Below are positions 55,214 to 62,713 of a stretch of 64,000 bases of DNA, piece by piece. A program made the position numbers and the translations under genes. The stretch is from Euryarchaeota archaeon UBA439 (GTDB taxonomy: Archaea; Thermoplasmatota; Poseidoniia; Poseidoniales; Thalassarchaeaceae). Position 1 is the stretch's first letter, and each line of letters starts with the position of its first letter. The notes under the pieces were generated by a model that had not been told where the DNA came from, searched no databases, and saw nothing but the letters and a program-made list of their open reading frames with translations. Location of the stretch: assembly GCA_002497245.1 (NCBI GenBank), contig DANB01000011.1, forward strand, positions 72,515 to 136,514, given 5' to 3'.

Positions 55214-57040
55214 ATGAAGAAACTCAGGCTAATTGTCATTGCACTATTAATTAGTATTTTTTTATCTATTAATGTTCAAGCAGCAGACGTCCCTCCTCCT
55301 CCTGAAGAAGAAGGAGTCTGGGTTATTGATTCAGCAGAAGTCTTGTCAGATTCTGAGTTTAATATACTGAATAACAAATCCAATGAGATATATCTTGAAA
55401 CAGGAAAACCGATTGTAATTCTAACAATAGAAAGTTATGAAGAACATAATGCAGATGGTTGGGAAAAATGGGATTATGCTAGATTTGCATTCGATGAATA
55501 CGGAATAAATGATGACAAAAATCAGAATAAAGCAATACTGATATTCATGTCAGAACAAGACAGACAATTTTGGACTGAATTAGGAGGTGGGTATTCTAAC
55601 GAAGGTTGGGATTCGTACGTCCAGGAGGTCTTTGATTATGGAGTGAGACCGTTTCTTAGCGAGGATAGATGGTTCGACGGTTTACTTGCTGCGGTTGAAG
55701 GGATGGAACAAATAGTCAACCAGGGAGATGTTACATATCCTGAATGGAATAAGATTGCTGAGGATTCATCACCTAACTGGATTATTGATGAAGCTGGATT
55801 AATTGTTGATGTGGATGAAAACGATATTAATTTGAGAATAAATGATATTGAAAAGAATACAAACTGCTCTATATTAATTGTTACTATAGACGGTCTAAGC
55901 GGAAAAAATGCCTCTTTTATTGGCCCATATCAGTATGCATATGGAGCTTTTCAGAATTATGATTTGAATGAATGCGATATTTTATGGTTAATCGAGTCTG
56001 AAGGAGTCTGGTCTTACTGGGGAGTTTATACTACAATGGGGGCAGAATATAATATTGGTTGGATAGATTACATGTACGATAAAGAATGGGAAATTTACGA
56101 AGAATTAGAATTCAACGGAGGAGAAGTTGATGATTTTTTATTGCATGAGATTGTAGATTATTCTGAAAAAGCAATTCTGGATGATGGCTTCAATATGGAG
56201 GAATGGATAGAAATTAATCTATACATAATTTTATTATTGCCATTATTGATTTTATTATCTATTGGTATGTTTGCTAGAACAATTCCTAAAAAGATTGAGT
56301 TTCGAAAGAAAAGAGATATGGCATTTGAAAATATAGCCTTGATTAACAGAGCAATAATGAGTAATCTTGCAGAAGACTCATCGATAAGAAAAAACTGGAA
56401 TGGGAAATTTAGTGGGATGAGTGATTCTGAAATCAAGTCCTTTAGAAGATTGGACGATAGGTTGTCTGAATCTGATGTGGAAATCAGTCTAGAGAAATAT
56501 GATAATGAATTGAGAATGATAAATGAGACATACCAACTAAGAACTAACAGATCAGACTATTTTTCTGTAATTTTATTGATACTTACTATACCCATAATTG
56601 TAACTTTATTTATAGGATTTGACGAATCTTCTTGGGGAATGGAAGCATCAAAAATAACATTTGGTAATTTCTTGTTTGGTATTGGAGGTTCTATTTTTGT
56701 TTTAGCATTCTTAGGCCCTTTTATTGTACTTCCTGTGGCTTTAGTTTTACATCAGGGAGATATGAAAAAGGAAATGAGCCTAATTCTAGGAATACCAATT
56801 ATGCACTCAAAATCTTTTACAGCTATGGGAGATACTCATCAAATGGATAATTACGATCATTACAATTGGAGTTACAGGGTCATGAGTAGTAGAAGAGTAA
56901 GTTTCAGATCCAGTTCAGGAAGTACCAGTTCTGAGAGAGCAAGTAGCAGCGGCGGCGGTGGAGGCGGTGGCGGCGGCGGCGGCGGCGGATTTGATAGCGG
57001 TGGCAGCGGCGGTGGCGGCGGCGGCGGTGGAGACTTCTAA
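55214..57040 (+). CDS. TPM-domain membrane protein with polyglycine tail
   Basis: 608 residues. Signal peptide (MKKLRLIVIALLISIFL..VQA), a proline/glutamate linker, then a TPM domain (VIDSAEVLSDSEF, IVILTIESYEEHNADG, GGGYSNEGW). A second TPM-like repeat (IIDEAGLIVDVDENDIN, SILIVTIDGL, WGVYTTMGAEYNIGW) follows. Two membrane segments lie near 345-360 and about 465-520. The tail is RSSSGSTSSERASS and then about 30 glycines broken by FDSGGSGG. Bacterial homologues such as YgcG also end in Gly-rich tails; TPM_phosphatase domains act in membrane-protein quality control or photosystem repair. Start ATG 55214. Confidence 0.82.
   Translation: MKKLRLIVIALLISIFLSINVQAADVPPPPEEEGVWVIDSAEVLSDSEFNILNNKSNEIYLETGKPIVILTIESYEEHNADGWEKWDYARFAFDEYGINDDKNQNKAILIFMSEQDRQFWTELGGGYSNEGWDSYVQEVFDYGVRPFLSEDRWFDGLLAAVEGMEQIVNQGDVTYPEWNKIAEDSSPNWIIDEAGLIVDVDENDINLRINDIEKNTNCSILIVTIDGLSGKNASFIGPYQYAYGAFQNYDLNECDILWLIESEGVWSYWGVYTTMGAEYNIGWIDYMYDKEWEIYEELEFNGGEVDDFLLHEIVDYSEKAILDDGFNMEEWIEINLYIILLLPLLILLSIGMFARTIPKKIEFRKKRDMAFENIALINRAIMSNLAEDSSIRKNWNGKFSGMSDSEIKSFRRLDDRLSESDVEISLEKYDNELRMINETYQLRTNRSDYFSVILLILTIPIIVTLFIGFDESSWGMEASKITFGNFLFGIGGSIFVLAFLGPFIVLPVALVLHQGDMKKEMSLILGIPIMHSKSFTAMGDTHQMDNYDHYNWSYRVMSSRRVSFRSSSGSTSSERASSSGGGGGGGGGGGGGFDSGGSGGGGGGGGDF
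56949..57033 (+). repeat. GGC/GGT glycine-codon repeat
   Basis: About 85 bases of near-pure GGC and GGT codons, a sharp GC island in an AT-rich sequence, coding for the C-terminal polyglycine of the TPM protein. Such runs are prone to slippage and length change. Confidence 0.85.
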
Positions 57041-57048
57041 TCTCTGAA

Positions 57049-57486
57049 TTATGCAGTTCTAACGATTATTCCAGCTTCATGCATCATGCCGGATGCAATA
57101 TCAAAATCTTTTTGCCATCTTTCTGGAATCTCTAGATTTTTAGGATAAATGACCTCACTAACTCCAGCCTGGATAAGAGAACGTGTGCATCTAGAGCAGG
57201 GGGGCCAAGTTACATACGCCGTAGTACCTTTCAATGAAATACCAATTCTTGCAGCGTGCATTATAGCATTCTCTTCAGCGTGACAAATCATAGGATACTT
57301 CTGTTCACGATCTTCCAATCTCTCGGTTTTATCTTCTATACCTCTAGGAAAACCATTGAATCCTGTAGATCTAATTTCACGATCTTCACCTACAACAATA
57401 CAACCAACTTTGGTAGATGGATCTTTTGACCAGTCAGAGATATGTTTCGCTAATTCTAGAAATCTTTTATCCCATTTGTCGCTCAT
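57049..57486 (-). CDS. dCMP deaminase (ComEB family)
   Basis: 145 residues. Zinc-dependent deoxycytidylate deaminase making dUMP for thymidylate synthesis. Zinc/catalytic motifs are CHAEENAI and PPCSRCT, with KDPSTKVGCIVVG and NGFPRG upstream typical of the family. The ATG at 57486 has AGGAGAT eight bases upstream and is preferred to 57519 or 57558. It follows a small membrane protein gene. Confidence 0.93.
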   Translation of the reverse strand: MSDKWDKRFLELAKHISDWSKDPSTKVGCIVVGEDREIRSTGFNGFPRGIEDKTERLEDREQKYPMICHAEENAIMHAARIGISLKGTTAYVTWPPCSRCTRSLIQAGVSEVIYPKNLEIPERWQKDFDIASGMMHEAGIIVRTA

Positions 57487-57508
57487 ATGAATATCTCCTG
57501 AATATCTA

Positions 57509-57817
57509 TCATAAGTCATTATCCCTATTCGCCTCTGTACGATTAGGATCATAACCATCTAAAGAAGTAGGGTTGGCATAACAGTCAGGATCATCTCTAT
57601 CGGCTTTTCCGCCGTTGTCATTATCTAAACCATCACCACAGTTTCCTATAGTATCATCATCTGATGATAGTAATTTTTCTGCCCCGCCGCCTGCTAGAAT
57701 AGCAAATAGTAAGCCAGAAAGAACAAGAATAAGAGCTACTAGGATATATTTCGAAGTACTGTCTTGTGGTTCCAAGACTACTCTAATTTCAGTTTTCTCA
57801 TCCGGCTTATTGGTCAT
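57509..57817 (-). CDS. small membrane protein with calcium-loop motif
   Basis: 102 residues: charged N-terminus, one membrane helix (about 24-42), then an extracytoplasmic segment with CGDGLDNDNGGKADRDDPDC. This is the MopE/TSP3-type motif usually seen as CGDGIDNDGDG.D..DPDC on surface proteins. The two cysteines can close the loop. Function unknown. It precedes dCMP deaminase by 22 bases. Confidence 0.72.
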   Translation of the reverse strand: MTNKPDEKTEIRVVLEPQDSTSKYILVALILVLSGLLFAILAGGGAEKLLSSDDDTIGNCGDGLDNDNGGKADRDDPDCYANPTSLDGYDPNRTEANRDNDL

Positions 57818-57850
57818 CTACGAGCCAGCGACATAGGTCATCCTTTTTGA

Positions 57851-59083
57851 TTATCGGTGAACGCGTAGTTCTTCCCAGAAATTCAGATTATCTCTAGAAA
57901 TAATATAATTTAGAATATCTCCAACAAGATAAACACTACCTATCAGGACCAATTCAACACTATCAATTTCACAAATTTTTGATGCTTCTTCAATCGCATT
58001 AACTGGATTCTTAATTATATCACGAGGGGTTTCTCTATGGCTACAAATTATATTTTCTAATTGCTCTGCACTTACAGAATTATTTCTTCCAGAAAGAGGT
58101 TCAGTAAATATCAAATGATGAAAAATTGATTGATGAAGATTCTCTTGTAGAAATGGGGTTAATGTATCATTGATATCTGCTTTTTCTGTTACTCCAATAA
58201 CAAACACACTCGATTTTTTGATTGAATTAAGTTCGGACTCAAAGCCTTCTTTATTATGAGCAGCACATATCTTCAGAGGAAAATCAAACCAGGATGAACC
58301 ATATCCTGGAGAACGTCCCGGCCATTTACAATTAATTTCTGATTGTTCCCATTTGAAAAATTGTGCAATTTTTCTTGCCATTATATTCCAATTCTCCCAA
58401 TTCGACAATTCTTTATTTTCTTCAAATAACCAAAGATCTTCACCAACTTTATCGGAAATTACTGTCAATACAGAAGAAGATAAATTCTCATTTTTCAATA
58501 AGAGTAGTGGCACTCCTGGACGATGAATACCCGCTTTCTCAAAAGCAATTTCTTCCAAAGTTTCTCCTAAAAACTCAGTATGATCCTTTGAGATGGTGGT
58601 TATCACACAAAGATCAGCATCAACCAATCTGGTAGAATCTAGTCTACCGCCTAAACCAGTCTCAATAATTGCTCTGTCAATCTTATTCTCACTAAAAATT
58701 ACCATAGCAAGCAAAAATGTAACTTCAAAAAAAGTTGGTTTACAGACTGGACTAATTAATGAGGCTTCACGTATCTTATTTAGAGAAATATCGAAATCTT
58801 GAGGAGAAATTGGAATCCCATTTATTCTAATTCTTTCTTCAATTGTTATCAAATGAGGAGATGTAAATAATCCTACTTTCAAATTATTTTCTCTTGCTAA
58901 TGCAGAAAGTTGAACACACAGTGAACCCTTACCATTTGTTCCAGCAACATGAACTGAAGGGAAATCAAGATGTGGATTTCCCAACCTTTTCAACAAGACT
59001 GCACAATTATCAAGCCCTAATTTAACACCTGAATCTTTCGTATTTTCTAGCCATTTTCTAACGCTCAAAAAATAATCACCCAC
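57851..59083 (-). CDS. folC: folylpolyglutamate/dihydrofolate synthase FolC
   Basis: 410-residue Mur-ligase-family enzyme adding glutamate to a folate-type substrate. P-loop AGTNGKGS (about residues 46-53), followed by FTSPHL, ERIRING, ETGLGGRLD and KDHTEFLG, which are the classical FolC signatures. In archaea homologues may glutamylate tetrahydrofolate, methanopterin or a related cofactor; the low GC and bacterial style suggest a folate role. It diverges from the presenilin-like gene with a 35-base gap. Confidence 0.9.
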   Translation of the reverse strand: MGDYFLSVRKWLENTKDSGVKLGLDNCAVLLKRLGNPHLDFPSVHVAGTNGKGSLCVQLSALARENNLKVGLFTSPHLITIEERIRINGIPISPQDFDISLNKIREASLISPVCKPTFFEVTFLLAMVIFSENKIDRAIIETGLGGRLDSTRLVDADLCVITTISKDHTEFLGETLEEIAFEKAGIHRPGVPLLLLKNENLSSSVLTVISDKVGEDLWLFEENKELSNWENWNIMARKIAQFFKWEQSEINCKWPGRSPGYGSSWFDFPLKICAAHNKEGFESELNSIKKSSVFVIGVTEKADINDTLTPFLQENLHQSIFHHLIFTEPLSGRNNSVSAEQLENIICSHRETPRDIIKNPVNAIEEASKICEIDSVELVLIGSVYLVGDILNYIISRDNLNFWEELRVHR

Positions 59084-59118
59084 CAGTTCAACTACACACT
59101 TGTATTAGTCAAAGTGAT

Positions 59119-60219
59119 ATGGTCTTTGAACTTCGTGGGGGTTGGGGAGTGAAAGTGAACGAGACGATTGAGGCCATAAAAGACCAGTGGAAGTCAATGA
59201 CAAGTATGGCTGGAATGTTTGTAACAACTATATTTCTAGGAATATCAATTCAACCTGTTTGGAATTTTTCTGAGGCTAGAGCGTTTGGAGAAGAAGGCAC
59301 GACACAAACAAGCTACATATTATTAGAATTGGTTTTAATTGGAATTTTTACTTTTGTCATAATATGGCTTGCTAGAAAGAATCTTAAGATTCTCATATGG
59401 TTATTTATTATGTTCTCACTTTATTTTTCCTTAATATATACAGCATATCCGTATATCGCATTAGCAATGGAAATTATTAACGGTACACAAGAAAATGCAT
59501 TTTTTATTGCATTGATATTAGATCTATTACTAATGATAATTCTATGGAGATATCCTGAATGGTATATAGTAAATCTTGTGGGAATACTAGTTGGAGCTGG
59601 AGTTATCACAATGATTGGAATTAGTTTTGTCCCTACATTAATTATCATGTTCATGATTCTCGCTGCAATTTATGATCATTGGGCAGTTAATGGAAGTAAA
59701 CATATGTTAGAACTTGCAGATACAATGATAGATTTGAAGTTACCAATATTATTAGTTGCTCCCAAAGAAAAAGGTTATTCATTTTTAGACGAGAAGGAAG
59801 GAGTAATGGAAAAAACAATTCAGAGACCATCACAAGAAGATTGGGATGATCCTAAAATTGGAGCCATAAAAGTAGAAAAAACAGGTAGAGATGCGTTATT
59901 TATGGGTCTTGGAGATGTTATTTTCCCAGGTATGTTGATTATATCGACCATCACTTTCCTACCACAAACTGGTCCAGTTTTAGGTTCTTTGCCGCTAACA
60001 TCATTCTTTGGATGGATCCATCTAGACCCCTTGACGGTTGGTTTGGGTACTTTATTAGGAGGATTAATGGGGTACTTAGGATTGATGACTCAAGTAGCGA
60101 AAGGAAAACCACAAGCAGGGTTACCTTTGCTTAATGGTGGAGCAATTTTAGGTTATTTTATTACTGGATTAATAGTATATGGCCCATCTGATTTAATTCA
60201 ACAAATTAGCCTCTTCTGA
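59119..60219 (+). CDS. presenilin-like intramembrane aspartyl protease (A22, PSH)
   Basis: 366 residues with nine-helix layout. The catalytic pair is YD (Asp186 in AAIYDHWAV) and GLGD (Asp266 in FMGLGDVIFPG). A C-terminal PAL-like segment reads GLPLLNGGAILGY, near residue 338. HMLELADTMIDLKLPILLV between the first Asp and the loop is typical of archaeal PSH proteins, which cleave transmembrane segments in the bilayer. Start uncertain: ATG 59119, or GTG 59149/59155 after a G-rich stretch. It precedes serS by 54 bases. Confidence 0.85.
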   Translation: MVFELRGGWGVKVNETIEAIKDQWKSMTSMAGMFVTTIFLGISIQPVWNFSEARAFGEEGTTQTSYILLELVLIGIFTFVIIWLARKNLKILIWLFIMFSLYFSLIYTAYPYIALAMEIINGTQENAFFIALILDLLLMIILWRYPEWYIVNLVGILVGAGVITMIGISFVPTLIIMFMILAAIYDHWAVNGSKHMLELADTMIDLKLPILLVAPKEKGYSFLDEKEGVMEKTIQRPSQEDWDDPKIGAIKVEKTGRDALFMGLGDVIFPGMLIISTITFLPQTGPVLGSLPLTSFFGWIHLDPLTVGLGTLLGGLMGYLGLMTQVAKGKPQAGLPLLNGGAILGYFITGLIVYGPSDLIQQISLF

Positions 60220-60273
60220 ACCTAAAAGCCCGATTCATTGAAAGAAGATTGGTCACTCCTAGAGTTGATAGTT

Positions 60274-61554
60274 ATGCTAGACATGAGTATGTTTCGTGAA
60301 AAATCAGAGGTTTTACGAAAAGATCATGATAAAAGAAAAATTCCTCAAGATAACATTGACGAAGTAATTAGACTAGATAATGAATGGAAACAAGCAAGGT
60401 ATGAAGTTGATCAACTTCGTAAATCAAGAAATGAGGCTGCAAGAGGTATAGCTGCAGCAAAAAAATCGGGAGATGCCGATGCTGTGGCTAAAATAATGAG
60501 TGAAGTATCTAGCATAGGAAATAAGATTGAAGAATTATCAAAAATGGCAGATGATTTCTTGGAAAATAGAGACTCAATAAGGATGAGAGTTCCGAATATT
60601 CTTCATGAAAGTGTTCCAGTAGGGGAAGACGATCAAAAGAATACCTTACACAGCTTACATGGTGAGAAAATTGATTTGGGATTCGAAGCAAAAAATCATA
60701 ATGAAATTATTGAAAATAATGGTTGGGTTGATTTAGCAAGAGCGGCAAAAATTACTGGAAGCAGATTCTATTTCATGCAAGGAGATTTAGCAAGATTAGA
60801 GATGGCTCTACAAAATTACACTACAAACTTTCTCATCAATAAGAATTATACTCTCGTTCAACCACCTTTAATGATGAATAAAGAAGCTTACGAAGGAGTT
60901 ACAGATCTTGGAGATTTCGAAACTGTAATGTACGGAATTGAGCCAGATAAATTCTATCTCATAGCCACAAGTGAACACCCATTAACTGCTATGAGGATGG
61001 ATGAAATTATCGAACCATCTGAACTACCAATAAGACTTGTCGGAGTATCGCAATGTTTCCGTAGAGAAGTTGGAGCACACGGACTCTCAGATAGAGGAAT
61101 ATGGAGAGTACATCAGTTTACAAAAATAGAACAAATAATAATCTGCAAACCGGAAGACTCATGGTCTCATCATGAAGATTTATTGAATAATGCAATAGAG
61201 TTGTGGGATAGTTTAGGTTTACATTATCGAGTTGTAAATATTTGTACAGGAGATATGGGTACTGTCGCCTCAAAGAAATATGATCTTGAAGCATGGCTAC
61301 CGGGTGTTGGAGAATACAAAGAAGTGGTATCTTGTTCTAATTGCACAGACTATCAGGCCAATAGACTTCGTATGAGGTACAGGACATCGGAAGGAAACTC
61401 TGCTGTCCATACACTAAATTCTACTGCAGTTGCGACAAGTAGGGCATTGGTGGCAATTCTTGAACAATATCAAACAGAGGATGGTCGAATCATGATTCCA
61501 AAGGCTTTGAGGCCATATATGGGAGATCAGAAATTCCTAAGTCCCTTGAGTTGA
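60274..61554 (+). CDS. serS: seryl-tRNA synthetase
   Basis: 426-residue standard (not methanogenic-type) SerRS. The N-terminal coiled-coil arm binds the tRNA-Ser long variable arm. The class II motifs are present (motif 2 CFRREVGAHG; motif 3 TLNSTAVATSRALVAILE). The ATG at 60274 gives MLDMSMFREKSEVLR, matching homologues; upstream 60238 adds 12 unrelated residues. Its end overlaps the stop of the convergent DUF4126 gene by 18 bases. Confidence 0.96.
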   Translation: MLDMSMFREKSEVLRKDHDKRKIPQDNIDEVIRLDNEWKQARYEVDQLRKSRNEAARGIAAAKKSGDADAVAKIMSEVSSIGNKIEELSKMADDFLENRDSIRMRVPNILHESVPVGEDDQKNTLHSLHGEKIDLGFEAKNHNEIIENNGWVDLARAAKITGSRFYFMQGDLARLEMALQNYTTNFLINKNYTLVQPPLMMNKEAYEGVTDLGDFETVMYGIEPDKFYLIATSEHPLTAMRMDEIIEPSELPIRLVGVSQCFRREVGAHGLSDRGIWRVHQFTKIEQIIICKPEDSWSHHEDLLNNAIELWDSLGLHYRVVNICTGDMGTVASKKYDLEAWLPGVGEYKEVVSCSNCTDYQANRLRMRYRTSEGNSAVHTLNSTAVATSRALVAILEQYQTEDGRIMIPKALRPYMGDQKFLSPLS

Positions 61555-62130
61555 TTTGTCTTCTTTAATTTTAATTGATTGGCGTACTAATAAAACAACT
61601 AATACAATTGCGAAAAATGCAGCAATTATAGGTGCTATTAAAGCCGCAAATGTAAGAATAATACTTGCTATATTCTCACCAGACGCAACAAAAGAATTAC
61701 CAAAACCCAGAGTTAAAGTAGATGACAAACCACGGATTGCCACTGTAGTTACTTGAATAATTCCTGCAGATCCACCCCCTGCAATTATTGCAAAAGACCA
61801 TTGAATTATTGGATCGCTCCCTACTAAAGCCATGGAAGTCATACCAACACCTGAAACTACAGCTGCAGGAGTTGCTATTGTATCTAGCAGATTATCTAAC
61901 CAAGGGACATAATATGCTCCAAATTCTGCCAAGCAGGCTATTCCAAGAATTAGAACTGCAGCGTTACTGTCAAAAGCAGCAAACTCTGTTCCTGATAAAT
62001 CAAAATTAACAAAAGTATCTGTCCTAACTGCTAATGATAAAATAAATGGAGGTAAAAAAACGCGAAATCCTGATGCGGATGCAAGGCTAAGGCCCATTAA
62101 AGCGGCAAGTATTGTCGTTTCTATTCCCAT
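61537..62130 (-). CDS. DUF4126 membrane protein
   Basis: 197 residues with about five hydrophobic segments. The N-terminus MGIETTILAALMGLSLASASGFRVFLPPFI matches the DUF4126 consensus, and PWLDNLLDTIATPAAVVSG and AIIAGGGSAGIIQ are its further blocks. Function unknown; found across bacteria and some archaea. Its 3' end overlaps serS by 18 bases. Confidence 0.8.
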   Translation of the reverse strand: MGIETTILAALMGLSLASASGFRVFLPPFILSLAVRTDTFVNFDLSGTEFAAFDSNAAVLILGIACLAEFGAYYVPWLDNLLDTIATPAAVVSGVGMTSMALVGSDPIIQWSFAIIAGGGSAGIIQVTTVAIRGLSSTLTLGFGNSFVASGENIASIILTFAALIAPIIAAFFAIVLVVLLVRQSIKIKEDKSTQGT

Positions 62131-62204
62131 GATTATGCCAAGACCTTGGGTGTAATTAAACCACTCCCTGCATGATAATTGGTGAATTGAAGCATAATAA
62201 TGTA

Positions 62205-62705
62205 CTAATCACCTATTTCAACCAAATTTGCACCCATATCGACTCTCTCACCGGTCTGGAAGTATACCGCTGTAACTTCACCAGCCCTTGGTGCCTGAAT
62301 CCGATGCTCCATCTTCATTGCTTCCATGACCAATAATGTCTGACCTTCCCTCACCCTCTGGCCCTTCTTTACCATTACATCAAGAATTGTTCCAGGCATC
62401 GGAGCACTTAGACCGCCTTCTGATAATGAAGAGTCTTTACTTCCGGGTTCATGCATGTTAGTAACATAAATTCTTCCTTGGAAATGTATCCACCATTCGT
62501 CGTTACATCTGGAAACATAAGCAAAACTTCTAACTCCATCTAATTCTACAAGAATTCTCCCTGATTGCTGATCTTTACTCAATGAAATATCAGGAAAGTT
62601 TATTTCTTCGCCGTTAGAAATTAATTTGGAAAGTGAAAGTAGCCCCTCTTTTTCAGAGAAGTTTACTGTATATCTAGGTCCAGAATTATCTATGCTCCAT
62701 TCCAT
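62205..62705 (-). CDS. biotin carboxyl carrier subunit of acyl-CoA carboxylase
   Basis: 166 residues. The C-terminal 75 form a biotinyl domain with EAMKMEHRI (biotinyl-lysine) and SAPMPGTILDVMVKKGQRV. The N-terminal half resembles the BT linker of methylcrotonyl/propionyl-CoA carboxylase alpha chains. Here it is a separate gene from biotin carboxylase. AGGTGAT overlaps the upstream stop codon and sits six bases from the ATG, so translation is coupled. The carboxyltransferase is outside the window. Confidence 0.93.
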   Translation of the reverse strand: MEWSIDNSGPRYTVNFSEKEGLLSLSKLISNGEEINFPDISLSKDQQSGRILVELDGVRSFAYVSRCNDEWWIHFQGRIYVTNMHEPGSKDSSLSEGGLSAPMPGTILDVMVKKGQRVREGQTLLVMEAMKMEHRIQAPRAGEVTAVYFQTGERVDMGANLVEIGD

Positions 62706-62713
62706 AAAATCAC

